Origin: Pseudaminobacter sp047739745 | GTDB taxonomy: Bacteria > Pseudomonadota > Alphaproteobacteria > Rhizobiales > Rhizobiaceae | Reading direction: 5' to 3' | Assembly (NCBI RefSeq): GCF_047739745.1 | Contig: NZ_JBLLVA010000016.1 | Span: forward strand, 1-64,000 | DNA length: 64,000 bases | Shown here: positions 34,378 through 42,076 of the stretch, one piece after another | Numbering within the stretch: position 1 is the first letter of the stretch | Layout of the letters: every line of letters begins with the position of its first letter | Notes under the pieces: generated by a model | Seen by the model: only the letters and a program-made list of their open reading frames with translations | Databases searched by the model: none | What the model was told of the DNA's origin: nothing | Translations under genes and position numbers: made by a program

Positions 34378-34400
34378 GAAAAAAGCCCCCTTTACGGGGC
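34378..34400 (-). terminator. Intrinsic terminator ahead of the HNH gene
   Basis: On the minus strand the 5-bp stem GCCCC / GGGGC with a 6-base loop is followed by six T residues. It is 29 bases upstream of the HNH start, so it would end a transcript that comes from further right (the RNA at 34407-34483) rather than one from the HNH gene. Confidence 0.65.
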
Positions 34401-34406
34401 CGGCGA

Positions 34407-34483
34407 AACGAATGCGTCTAGCTAGGTAGTAGCCTCCGCCATTGCCGTGCCTCCGGCAATGCTCAAGGCTTAGGGCATTCGTT
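34407..34483 (-). ncRNA. Possible structured small RNA
   Basis: A 77-base segment closes with a 9-bp outer stem (AACGAATGC / GCATTCGTT). Inside it are a 5-bp stem (AGCCT at 34431-34435, AGGCT at 34466-34470) and an 8-bp hairpin (CATTGCCG / CGGCAATG, 34440-34461), all nested. A minus-strand intrinsic terminator follows six bases on, so the picture fits a small RNA transcribed leftward. It is not a tRNA or tmRNA that I recognise. No promoter was located. Confidence 0.4.
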
Positions 34484-34760
34484 ACGCCTCGAACATATGG
34501 GCGCAGGGCGCACCATTGGACGCAGAAATCAGGGCGATGACGGGAGCACGAAATCTGCTGCGGGAAATTGTTTCGGCCCTTCGCGAGCGCCTGGAGCAAA
34601 GTGTAAACTAGCGCGCAGCCAGGTGCCGGCAATGTCTGCTTTCAGGTCGAGGCTCCTGCCTCATCAACGACCGACATCAGGCGCATTGCTGCCATCCAAC
34701 TTGATCATTCTGTGACGATGCGTCGTTTTGATAGACCTCAGGACGCTAGGTTGGCCTTGC

Positions 34761-36998
34761 TCAACGCTCGTAATCGTTATCGTTTGAGCGCTGGGTCTTC
34801 CGGTCCTGCTCTTCCGACTGCCCCGCCTTCTGTTTGTTGTCCTTCTGCTTGGCTCTCACCTGCTCCTGCTCGGTGCCTGTGCGCGGCTCGCCCGGCTGGC
34901 GGGGATCGTCCCGCGTTGGAAGATCTCGCCCTCGCGCCTCGCGCTCGGGAATTGGCTCCTCACCGCCACCACCACGACGCTGTTGCTGCCGCTCGAATTG
35001 CAGTCGCGCCAGACGGTCGTGCATCTTGTCGTTGACCTCTTCACGATACTGTTCGAACTGTCCTTGATGCGCCGGCGGCAGCGTCTCGCGCATATTGTCC
35101 AGAGCCTGATTGACGCGGGCCATCTGACGTCGCATTTCCAAGGGGGTGTGCGCCATGTTCAAATCTCCTATCAGTGCATTCAATTCTCTCATACCGGGAT
35201 GGGACAGGAAAGACTTCTGCCCTAATTGATCAGCTCCGCGACCCGCAGGACCTGGCTGCCCCTCCCCTGTCCGATCGCCGCGGAACTGGAGAAAATTGTT
35301 GCCGATCGACTCCGCCGCCGTGAGAGCCTGACCGACTATCCCCGCGGTCCGCATCGTCGTCACAGTCTTTTGCCATGCGGCTGCGATTGCATCGCCGTTC
35401 ACGACAAGGGATTGCACATCGAAACGGCGTTGCCGTTTGGCCTCCACGCGCTCGATCGTCCTGGCGCTGACTTGGTAGCGCGGATCGCTCTGGGCGCGGC
35501 TGTAGGCTCCGGCATGCTCCTTCGTGAATGGCCGCGTCATCGCATGATCCATGCGCCGCGTCGCCACCATCGCAATGCCGTTCTCGCGTGCTTTTTCCGC
35601 AAAAGTCTCGCGCCAGGCTGCGAGATCAGGCTTGTAGAATTTCAGGCGCTCGCCGTCGGCAGAGCGCGCCTGCACCATCGCATGGATATGGACGTGCTTG
35701 GTGTCCTTGTGATGCGCCAGGACGAACTTGTATCCTGGCGCTCGCTCCTCGAGCACGGCGCGCGCCGCGGCCATGACGGCGTTGGCATCGGTGCCGGCCC
35801 TTGCCGAGAAAAGCAGGTGATAGGCATTGCGGCGCTCACGCCCCGAAAACTGCGGGCGCCATTGTTCGTAGACTGAAGCCGCAGCCTTCGTGGAGTTCTT
35901 CACCCAAGGCACCGGCTCGCCATTTGCGTGACGGACGTGACTGTGGGTGCGGATGAACTTCTGCAGGAAATATTTTGCTTTGGGTTCACGGCTCACAGCC
36001 GCCGTTACCTCTGCCCTGGCGACCACCCCCGCCGCGCCCATGGTTTCAGACAACCGCGCCTCGATCTTGTCGAGCGCCTTGCTGCGCGAATTCTCCCGAC
36101 CGCCGGCCAGGACCTTGGCGAGCGGTCCAGCCCGCACATCGGTGTGCGCGTAAACCTCCACCGTCTGTCCGTCCTGCGCATAGATGAACGGTTTTGCACC
36201 GAATGCCTTGTTCAGCGCCTCGCTCACGGCGGCATCGGTGACCTCGCTGGCGAGCTCGAAACGAACCTCCAGAAAATTGGTATTTTCCAGGGGCGGCTCG
36301 AACGTCTCGCAAAACGTCTCCAGGAACGCCTTTCTTGCGCCGCCTGTCGCAAGCATCTGCCCATCCTCGTCGAAAATCTCGATGTCGTGTTTCTCGCCCT
36401 TTTCGTCCTCGCGCTTGCCGATGTAATTGAGCAGCCGCGCGGCGGCTTCCCTGGTCGACGGAGGATTGGGCATGACCTTGAACACGGCAGGCTGCGCGCC
36501 CGCCGCATAGCCTGCCCTCGCCGCCACAGCCCGCGCCTGATAACCCGCCCGCGCCGCTCGCCCTGTAGCGCTCGCGCGACCCGCGCCACGGCCACCGCCG
36601 CCGCCGCGCCGCTTCCAGTCTTCCTCCTCCTCTTCCGGCCGGAAACCGGCGAGCGTGGCGCCATAGACCATGATCGGCGCGCTAGGGGCTCTGGGCGAAC
36701 TCGCAGCAGCAGTAGACTTCGGTGCCCTGCTGGACATGGAACTCCCCGAAGCCCCCAATCCTCCCGGCGACGAACGAGGGGTGTTGCTGCCGTCACCTAG
36801 CGTCGACCCGGCCTGTCCTTGCCCGAGGCGTCCGCCGCCACCGGTTCGCCCATAACTCTTCATCGCCTGGAATTCACCGGCCTCGCGTCGGGCGCCCGTC
36901 ACGGACTTGTCGTCGTGGAGCTCCTCACGCTTCACGTCGGACTCGCCCCGCAGATAGCGTTCGATTTCGGCCGCGTAGCCAGCAAGACGACCGCTCAT
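34761..36998 (-). CDS. MOBP-type relaxase with a long N-terminal extension
   Basis: A 745-residue relaxase that would nick oriT and pilot the strand. The metal-binding histidine cluster is AHHKDTKHVHIHAMVQA (about residue 430), and LLNYIGKRED (about residue 188) supplies a candidate catalytic Tyr. The first 175 or so residues are Gly/Ala/Ser-rich and lie before the usual start of the domain. The C-terminal 150 residues are Arg/Gln-rich with a coiled coil (QFERQQQRRGGGGEEPIPER). The ATG overlaps the MobC stop (ATGA), which supports the long start. Oddly late histidine cluster, but the whole gene looks intact. Confidence 0.85.
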   Translation of the reverse strand: MSGRLAGYAAEIERYLRGESDVKREELHDDKSVTGARREAGEFQAMKSYGRTGGGGRLGQGQAGSTLGDGSNTPRSSPGGLGASGSSMSSRAPKSTAAASSPRAPSAPIMVYGATLAGFRPEEEEEDWKRRGGGGGRGAGRASATGRAARAGYQARAVAARAGYAAGAQPAVFKVMPNPPSTREAAARLLNYIGKREDEKGEKHDIEIFDEDGQMLATGGARKAFLETFCETFEPPLENTNFLEVRFELASEVTDAAVSEALNKAFGAKPFIYAQDGQTVEVYAHTDVRAGPLAKVLAGGRENSRSKALDKIEARLSETMGAAGVVARAEVTAAVSREPKAKYFLQKFIRTHSHVRHANGEPVPWVKNSTKAAASVYEQWRPQFSGRERRNAYHLLFSARAGTDANAVMAAARAVLEERAPGYKFVLAHHKDTKHVHIHAMVQARSADGERLKFYKPDLAAWRETFAEKARENGIAMVATRRMDHAMTRPFTKEHAGAYSRAQSDPRYQVSARTIERVEAKRQRRFDVQSLVVNGDAIAAAWQKTVTTMRTAGIVGQALTAAESIGNNFLQFRGDRTGEGQPGPAGRGADQLGQKSFLSHPGMRELNALIGDLNMAHTPLEMRRQMARVNQALDNMRETLPPAHQGQFEQYREEVNDKMHDRLARLQFERQQQRRGGGGEEPIPEREARGRDLPTRDDPRQPGEPRTGTEQEQVRAKQKDNKQKAGQSEEQDRKTQRSNDNDYER

Positions 36999-37402
36999 GG
37001 CCTGGCTTCCCTCGCCTTGCGTGACCCGCCAGTCATCGCCTTCAGTTCCTCGCGAAACTGCCGCACCAGGTTGCCCACGGCGATCAGCGCCTGCTCAAGA
37101 TCCTCATCATGGGCAACACGGCCGTCGTTCATGGCGCGCACAGCCTGATTGAAATTGACACCGACGCGCCGCAGTTGATCGGTCATGTCCACGATCGCCG
37201 GCCGCAACGCCTCCGACGCAATAGGCAGATGCCCGGCCTCTGCCCGCACAAGACGCCGCACGACCTCGCTTACGGTCACGCCGTCCCGCTCCGCAATGGC
37301 TTTGAGGCTGGCCAGCTCGTCAGCCGAAAACCGGATGTGTGTCACCTCGCCGTAGCGCCGTGACGCGTTCTTTACCGCTGCTTTCTGGACGTCTGCATCC
37401 AT
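36995..37402 (-). CDS. mobC: MobC-like relaxosome accessory protein
   Basis: A 135-residue protein of the plasmid mobilisation MobC family. It has a ribbon-helix-helix-like start (HIRFSADELASLKAIAERDG, VTVSEVVRRLVRAE) and the MobC signature LRRVGVNFNQAVRAMN. It would bind next to nic and help melt the DNA for the relaxase. The stop overlaps the relaxase ATG, and the gene starts 46 bases from the oriT inverted repeat, as in other MOBP systems. Confidence 0.88.
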   Translation of the reverse strand: MDADVQKAAVKNASRRYGEVTHIRFSADELASLKAIAERDGVTVSEVVRRLVRAEAGHLPIASEALRPAIVDMTDQLRRVGVNFNQAVRAMNDGRVAHDEDLEQALIAVGNLVRQFREELKAMTGGSRKAREARP

Positions 37403-37447
37403 CTCTCAAGCCCGCTTGCGGGCGCTAAGGCCCGCCAGGGCCGCGCC

Positions 37448-37490
37448 GCCTGTTTTGTGTGTATCACAAAACAGGCTATCCTGCCAATAG
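37448..37490. other. oriT: Origin of transfer (oriT) with an IncP-type nic site
   Basis: A 12-bp perfect inverted repeat (GCCTGTTTTGTG 37448-37459; CACAAAACAGGC 37465-37476) has a 5-base loop. Directly after it stands TATCCTGCC (37477-37485), which matches the MOBP/IncP nic consensus YATCCTG|Y, so the nick would fall between 37483 and 37484. It sits 46 bases upstream of mobC. Repeat-next-to-nic is the standard oriT layout. Confidence 0.8.
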
Positions 37491-37611
37491 GAAGAGGAAC
37501 GATTTTCGGGCGCGCGCCTCTCCTCACAGGCGCAGTTGTCAGCGGCAGCGGCGCGGGCGAAATGTGCCCATCGTGATTTGATGCGATGTGTCTATGATGC
37601 GTTGACGACTT

Positions 37612-37635
37612 GTATCCATGTTAACATGGATACAC
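37612..37635. promoter_or_regulatory. 24-bp perfect palindrome upstream of the partition cassette
   Basis: TGTATCCATGTT followed by its exact reverse complement AACATGGATACA. It shares the 16-bp core TCCATGTTAACATGGA with the palindrome at 37842-37869. It may be a partition site or an operator for the ParA/RHH pair or for mobC; position does not decide. Confidence 0.6.
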
Positions 37636-37841
37636 CGGCACTATGCGCGGCCGGAAAAGCTTGGTCGGAAATGCGCATTCGATGGGCCACCGGACCCCTT
37701 CTTTGCTGAAGATAGCAGCTGGGCAAAAACTGCCCCTTTAGCGAGCCCTTATTGATGCGCGCCTGGGTTGCCAAACCAGCCTTCCCCGTCGACAATGTCA
37801 CCATGTTTCGACCGTGACATTATTCTATCCATCCATGATGA

Positions 37842-37869
37842 CTTGTTTCCATGTTAACATGGAAACAAG
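37842..37869. promoter_or_regulatory. 28-bp perfect palindrome before parA
   Basis: CTTGTTTCCATGTT followed by AACATGGAAACAAG, exactly symmetrical, ends 24 bases before the parA start. It shares the core TCCATGTTAACATGGA and the flank GACTTGT with the first palindrome, 230 bases to the left. It most likely binds the ribbon-helix-helix partner of ParA for autorepression and may serve as the centromere. That is inferred. Confidence 0.65.
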
Positions 37870-37893
37870 GAGACAACGCCGGAAGGAGGCCCC

Positions 37894-38574
37894 ATGATCA
37901 TCTCCGCTGCGATCCCAAAGGGCGGCACTGGCAAATCGACGATGCTGCGCACCCTGGCATCCGTCGCGCTGCATAGAGGGTACTCGGTCACTCTTATCGA
38001 TGGCGACCGGCGGCAGAACATGAACCGCTGGTTCCAGATGCTCGGCGAAGCTGGCAATCGTCCTGACAAACTTACGATGGTGAGCGCGATGACGCCGCAG
38101 GAAATCCTTCGCGCGGCAGCCACTCACAACGGAGAACGCTCGGTCGTCTTGATCGATACGGAAGGCACCACAAATGACAACCTCATGGCCGGGCTCTTCG
38201 CGGCCGACATTGTCGTCGTGCCGGTCTATTTTGCCCTCGACGATGTGACCGCCGCCATCCAGATCACCGACCACTACATCCCGCTGGCGGTCGAGAGCCG
38301 GGGTAGACCGCTGCCTGCGATATTCGTGCTGACCAAGCAGACCATCATCGATGGCAGGGCGCGAGCCCTGACAGAACTGCGCGCCATCATCCAGGCCAAC
38401 GGGACACCGATTGCGGAACACGTCCTGCACAATCGCGTTGCCTACCGCGACCTTCAGACCGGGCAGACCCTTTACAGCCCCGAGGTGCCCGACGCGAAGG
38501 CGATTGCCGAGAGCGAAGGGGTCTTCGACGACCTTCTGCAAACCTTCATCGAAGCCACAAGGAACGCGGCATGA
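37894..38574 (+). CDS. parA: ParA-family partition ATPase
   Basis: A 226-residue short ParA (no N-terminal HTH). The deviant Walker A is PKGGTGKSTML at residues 6-16, then TLIDGDRRQNMNRWF and VLIDTEGTTNDNLMAGLFAA as Walker A' and B, with FVLTKQTIID near 145. Short ParA proteins rely on a separate small DNA-binding partner, here the next gene, which overlaps by four bases. A strong site (GGAAGGAGG) precedes the ATG, and the palindrome at 37842 lies just before it. Role: segregation of the element. Confidence 0.9.
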   Translation: MIISAAIPKGGTGKSTMLRTLASVALHRGYSVTLIDGDRRQNMNRWFQMLGEAGNRPDKLTMVSAMTPQEILRAAATHNGERSVVLIDTEGTTNDNLMAGLFAADIVVVPVYFALDDVTAAIQITDHYIPLAVESRGRPLPAIFVLTKQTIIDGRARALTELRAIIQANGTPIAEHVLHNRVAYRDLQTGQTLYSPEVPDAKAIAESEGVFDDLLQTFIEATRNAA

Positions 38575-38978
38575 GTGAAGAAACCGCACCTAAAGCCGGT
38601 GACGACAAGAAAGCCCGCATGATGAAGGCGATCTCCACGCAGCCGCCGGCGCTGCCCAGCATGTTCATCCCACAGAAGGCCGAGCCATCAGGGATCAAGG
38701 AGCAAGCTACGCCCCAGATGCAGGAACCGACAAAGCCATCCCCGGCAGTCGGGCCCGATTTCCGCAAGCTGCTGCGGCAGGGTCAGAAAAAGGACCCCAT
38801 CGCCGGAAAGAAGATTCGCGAGGAGGAGATGATCCGCTGCGGATACTATCTGACGGCCGTGGAGCAGCGCCAGTTCAAATTGCTGGCGATCAGCAACGGG
38901 CACAGCATGACCGAACTGCTGCGTAAGGCCGTGCAGGATTATATCCGCATACATAAGCACAAACTGCCGAAGGAATAA
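38571..38978 (+). CDS. Ribbon-helix-helix partner of ParA (putative centromere-binding protein)
   Basis: A 135-residue protein. The N-terminal 75 residues are charged and disordered (MSEETAPKAGDDKKARMMKA). The C-terminus (IRCGYYLTAVEQRQFKLLAI, HSMTELLRKAVQDYIRIHKH) has the ribbon-helix-helix pattern of an Arc/MetJ-like repressor. Coupled to parA by ATGA, it is the likely ParB-equivalent that binds the palindromes upstream and loads or stimulates ParA. No family name is certain. Confidence 0.7.
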   Translation: MSEETAPKAGDDKKARMMKAISTQPPALPSMFIPQKAEPSGIKEQATPQMQEPTKPSPAVGPDFRKLLRQGQKKDPIAGKKIREEEMIRCGYYLTAVEQRQFKLLAISNGHSMTELLRKAVQDYIRIHKHKLPKE

Positions 38979-39044
38979 TCGGCGGTTTTGGAGTCGCTCT
39001 CGCATGCCGTGACGGGTGATGTTAGTGGCTCCTTTGCAACGTGC

Positions 39045-39083
39045 AAAAAAAGGGCCCGCGACGGAACACTCCGTCGCGGGCCC
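39045..39083 (-). terminator. Strong intrinsic terminator for the minus-strand gene 39097-39438
   Basis: A 14-bp perfect stem (GGGCCCGCGACGGA / TCCGTCGCGGGCCC) has a 4-base loop, and on the minus strand it is followed by seven T residues. It ends transcripts leftwards from the gene at 39097 and also separates them from the partition genes, which end at 38978. Confidence 0.85.
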
Positions 39084-39096
39084 TGAGATGTGTTGC

Positions 39097-39438
39097 CTAC
39101 TTGGGATGGTTGAGGTGTTTTAGCACTTGGCCTAGGATTGTGTCTCGCACCGGACGCCCGCTGGCTGCCGCTTTGTCGTCGACCAGCTTTGCGGCCAGTT
39201 TGGGCGACAGCGGGATGAAGTCGTAGCCGTGTGAGATGGCTGCGCGGTGAAGATCCTCAAGCGTTTCGAACGCGCGATCGTGGGTGCCGAGCCAAAGACC
39301 GGGCTCGTCGGTTTCTTCGTGCGGGAACGCTTGCAGGAAGTAGGTCCGAAGTGGTGGATCGTAGCCGATGACAGCGTCTGGGTCCGAGCGGCCCTGTCCG
39401 GTGACGGTGCCAGTGACAGTGATGGTGTAGCGGCTCAT
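39097..39438 (-). CDS. Conserved plasmid-backbone protein, unknown function
   Basis: A 113-residue protein starting MSRYTITVTGTVTGQGRSDP, then FFLQAFPHEETDEPGLWLGT and AAISHGYDFIPLSPKLAAKL. It is acidic and likely alpha/beta and cytoplasmic. A good site (AAGGAGG) lies before the ATG. It follows the DUF736 gene on the same strand with a hairpin between them and ends at a strong terminator. I do not recognise a named family. Confidence 0.65.
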   Translation of the reverse strand: MSRYTITVTGTVTGQGRSDPDAVIGYDPPLRTYFLQAFPHEETDEPGLWLGTHDRAFETLEDLHRAAISHGYDFIPLSPKLAAKLVDDKAAASGRPVRDTILGQVLKHLNHPK

Positions 39439-39463
39439 TGCAACCTCCTTTTGCCGGTGGGGA

Positions 39464-39485
39464 GCCGGCCCCTTGCGGGGCCGGC
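39464..39485. repeat. Intergenic hairpin between DUF736 and the next minus-strand gene
   Basis: A 9-bp stem, GCCGGCCCC / GGGGCCGGC, with a TTGC loop and no T-tract. Similar GC-rich stems lie after most minus-strand backbone genes; it may limit read-through or shield mRNA ends. Confidence 0.6.
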
Positions 39486-39495
39486 CACCGATGCC

Positions 39496-39819
39496 TCACT
39501 GGGGGTTGTTCCAGAGGATGACCTTCTTGTTTTCCTCGCCACCCGGGGCGGGAGCGAGATTGCCGAAGATCACGCCGATCTCGGGGGCTTCCAGCTTGAC
39601 CGAGAGGTACTCCTCGCCCGAGCGCTGGGAGATGCGGTGCCAGCCGGCTCCGATCTCGAAGCCCGTGCGCTTGTTGACGATCCGGTAGTCGGGGGCGTCC
39701 TCGCGCGACTTGTTGGTGTTCGGGATCAGGGTGATCGGGGCGTTGACCCGGAGCGTGGCGAAGACGCCTTCCATCGAGCCGTCGGCCTTGGTGGTGAGGT
39801 TTGCGATCGTGGTGGCCAT
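39496..39819 (-). CDS. DUF736-family protein
   Basis: A 107-residue DUF736 protein, one of the most constant small genes of rhizobial plasmids. Typical opening MATTIANLTTKADGSMEGVF and VNAPITLIPN, then APDYRIVNKRTGFEIGAGWH and EEYLSVKLEAPEIGVIFG. Its function is unknown; family members are often very highly expressed from a strong site (GGAGAACTACC here). It is probably transcribed with the gene at 39097. Confidence 0.9.
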   Translation of the reverse strand: MATTIANLTTKADGSMEGVFATLRVNAPITLIPNTNKSREDAPDYRIVNKRTGFEIGAGWHRISQRSGEEYLSVKLEAPEIGVIFGNLAPAPGGEENKKVILWNNPQ

Positions 39820-39892
39820 GGTAGTTCTCCTTCGGTTGCATCGGGACCATTCCCGATGGCGCCAAAGGAGAGGGCCGTCCTGCTGCGGTCAT

Positions 39893-39998
39893 CTCGGCGA
39901 AAATTCTGGAAAATTCTATTTGCCGAAAAATTGCGGGCAGGCCCTTCGCCTGCCCGCAGACAAAAACAGAAATCGAATTTTCCTGAATATTCGCCGAG
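39893..39998. repeat. Concentric inverted repeat (possible origin or RNA structure)
   Basis: A 24-base outer arm (39893-39916, CTCGGCGAAAATTC...) pairs with 39975-39998 with two mismatches. Inside it, an 11-bp perfect hairpin (TGCGGGCAGGC / GCCTGCCCGCA, 39932-39958) has its centre within one base of the outer centre. The A/T-rich outer arms and GC-rich core recall a replication-origin hairpin, a strong bidirectional terminator or a structured leader of DUF736. It lies 73 bases upstream of the DUF736 start. Confidence 0.6.
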
Positions 39999-40521
39999 TG
40001 TACCCCCAACGGGGGTTGACCGCACAAAGCAGGCGGTCGTCTACAAAGGCGACATGAAACGGGAATGGCCCCGGATGCGACCGAAGGAAAAGAACTCAGG
40101 CCGCCATCGCTAGAGCGCCGACGCAACGCTGCCGGATCGCAGGAACATGCTGCAGCCTCTCGGGTCATGTCGTCGGCATCGCCAACACATCGAACAGCAG
40201 CCCGGCGCGTGGCCGCCTTGCATGTTCGGTCTCGCGGCAGAGTGGTTTCGAGATCGGAGCCGGCTGGCAGCGGCCTTCACGCCCCTCGGGGACGATACCG
40301 CGCAGTCAGGTTGGATGACCCGGCAAGCCAGGATGTTGTTTGGCACGCTTGCACCCGCTTCAGAGGTGAGAAGCGTCAAGATGATCATCCGCACAACGCC
40401 CCGCGGCTCTGCGCGTGGACCGGTTTCGAAAGGGGCCGGCTCCGTCCGCACATACAGTGGATTAGGCGGCGCGGAGCCGGATCAACATATCGGATTGAAC
40501 CCGCCGGGCTGTCGGCAGCCA
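39999..40521. other. Gap without a confident gene
   Basis: Open frames are present on both strands, but none has a plausible start or recognisable domain, and they conflict with one another. A short GC-rich hairpin (CCCCC-AAC-GGGGG) lies at 40003-40015. The DUF736 promoter on the minus strand probably lies in its left part. Confidence 0.35.
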
Positions 40522-41055
40522 TCATCCTGGCAACGTTAGACGCTCCTCCGGCATCATGCGGGCTTCGGCTTGGCGGCGAATGTCCGAACCGGCATGGCGG
40601 AGCATGGCGCACCAGTCCTCCACATTGTAGGTCGTTGCCATCCGGCCCCTGGCCAGATCGTAAATGACGCACGGCTTGTTTGCGATGGCGAGCCGAAGCA
40701 CGTTGACGGCCGTACCGGGTGATGCGCCGTTCCAGACCATCATGCCAAAGTCGGCGCGCCGCGCCATCTCCCGGTCCTTGGCGGCGTCGTACCAAGATCC
40801 ATGCGTGCCTCCAGGTGACGGGACATGGTAGGCGGCCCAGTCGCCCAGATTGTTGCGGGGTTCCTTGCCGGCATGGAAGACCCCGACATGCTCGTACTTG
40901 TAGCCGGCGAGGAGGCCCTGCGCCTCGGCATCGGCTCCAGGCGCGTCGCCAATCAGCACGCCGTGCTCGGCAGCAACGATTGCGCCGATGCGAGCGATGG
41001 CAGGTTCCGGCAGCTCGAATATCTCGCGTGATCCACCTATGAATATCATCGACAT
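40522..41055 (-). CDS. SLOG/Rossmann-fold nucleotide-binding-like protein
   Basis: A 177-residue protein with a Rossmann-like start (MSMIFIGGSREIFELPEPAI), an IGDAPGADAEAQ loop, and FGMMVWNGASPGTAVNVLRL followed by ANKPCVIYDLARG. This is the pattern of SLOG/DUF2493-like proteins that bind nucleotides or nucleotide-derived ligands, and a full DUF2493 gene lies nearby at 42077. The ATG at 41055 has AGGGAAAG upstream. Function unknown; a cytosolic ligand sensor or nucleotide hydrolase is inferred. Confidence 0.6.
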   Translation of the reverse strand: MSMIFIGGSREIFELPEPAIARIGAIVAAEHGVLIGDAPGADAEAQGLLAGYKYEHVGVFHAGKEPRNNLGDWAAYHVPSPGGTHGSWYDAAKDREMARRADFGMMVWNGASPGTAVNVLRLAIANKPCVIYDLARGRMATTYNVEDWCAMLRHAGSDIRRQAEARMMPEERLTLPG

Positions 41056-41343
41056 GGTGACTTTCCCTTCTCTCCCGCGTCCCCCGCCCCGCGCCGGCCG
41101 CCCTCTCCCCTGGCCCTGCGCGAGGGATCGTCACCCGAAGGCCGAGACGGCAAAGCCGGCTCGGGAAGCGGCGGGACGCCGCGACGAGAGCCCGGTCGGC
41201 CGCAGGCCGGCGCGCCCGGATCCTGCAGCTGCCGGAGGCGCTACGCGCATCTGGCTAGTGGCGCTTCGCGCTGGAGCTAGTGGTCTTGTCGGCCAGCCAG
41301 AGCTCCCGTCCTGGATCGAGCGCATGGCCGCGAAAAGAGAACG

Positions 41344-41766
41344 TCAATCCAGACGGCTGACGCGGCGGCCCTCGCTGCGCGCTTCGATAAAGGCGCCTGC
41401 GATCTTCATCATGAATGCCTTGCTGAAACGACCGAGGGGCTTACCGTCGGCTTCGATGTACCAGGAGCGTTCGGCAATATCGTAGTTGTATTCGTCAACC
41501 ACTATCCAGCAGCGTTTGAGATCGGTCAGACCGGCGCGGCGGCACTCGATAGCGGAGACCTCCAAACCGACCCGATCGCTGGTCGGTGGCTGGGTGGTTA
41601 TAGCCAGGAGCGCGAGATGGGTCAGGCCATCTCTTGCGCCGTGGACAGCGATGACCACGCAGGTCGGCCGGCTCTTGCGGCCTTCCGTTTCGCCGCGCTC
41701 GTATTGCCATGCCCAAAGATAAGGATAGGAGATCACCTGACCGGGCAGAAATCTACCGCTCATCAT
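41344..41766 (-). CDS. PemK/MazF-like toxin
   Basis: A 140-residue protein resembling the PemK/MazF endoribonuclease toxin fold. After MMSGRFLPGQVISYPYLWA comes the conserved KSRPTCVVIAVHG strand, LTHLALLAITTQPPTSD and LKRCWIVVDEYNYD. The RP.CVV pattern is typical. The ATG overlaps the antitoxin's final codons, so antitoxin and toxin are translated together in the usual order. Toxin activity would be on mRNA, neutralised by the Phd-like partner. Sequence similarity to known MazF is modest. Confidence 0.65.
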   Translation of the reverse strand: MMSGRFLPGQVISYPYLWAWQYERGETEGRKSRPTCVVIAVHGARDGLTHLALLAITTQPPTSDRVGLEVSAIECRRAGLTDLKRCWIVVDEYNYDIAERSWYIEADGKPLGRFSKAFMMKIAGAFIEARSEGRRVSRLD

Positions 41767-42013
41767 CGTATCCTTCCCCGCGCGCCAATCGGTCGATCTC
41801 GGCGGCGAAGAGTTCCGTGTGTTCCTCCGGCATCTCGGCGACATGGTATGCGCGGCGGGGATCGCCGCCGATGCGCATCCGTTCGTAGTGCTCGTAACTC
41901 ATCAGCACGAACCGGGGTTTCCGGTGCTTGGTAAGAATAACGGGTTCGCGGCTGGCAACGTCGGTGACGTCGCCAACCTGCTTGTTGAGATCCCCCGTCG
42001 TGAACTGGCGCAT
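41753..42013 (-). CDS. Phd/YefM-like antitoxin
   Basis: An 86-residue antitoxin of the Phd/YefM type: start MRQFTTGDLNKQVGDVTDVA, then REPVILTKHRKPRFVLMSYE, the signature strand-turn-strand. The acidic C-terminus (EEHTELFAAEIDRLARGEGY) would neutralise the toxin. It is the first gene of the pair and overlaps it by 14 bases. The Phd/PemK mix is unusual but reported in plasmid modules. Probably autoregulated. Confidence 0.8.
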   Translation of the reverse strand: MRQFTTGDLNKQVGDVTDVASREPVILTKHRKPRFVLMSYEHYERMRIGGDPRRAYHVAEMPEEHTELFAAEIDRLARGEGYDDER

Positions 42014-42076
42014 GGCTAGACTCCTTGATCGATCGCCATATTATCTGGATTCGCCAGATTTGCAAGAAAACGGCGC

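Noticed and set aside
34291..34632. Long minus-strand frame running through the structured RNA and terminator
   Set aside because: It reads through an intrinsic terminator and overlaps the start of the HNH gene; the nested stems explain the segment better.
36224..36796. Alternative frames in the relaxase N-terminal region
   Set aside because: Shadow frames of a GC-rich low-complexity stretch; the ATGA overlap with mobC fixes the real frame.
40065..40667. Open frames in the region left of the SLOG-like gene
   Set aside because: They conflict on both strands, start poorly and are GC-driven; none has a recognisable domain.
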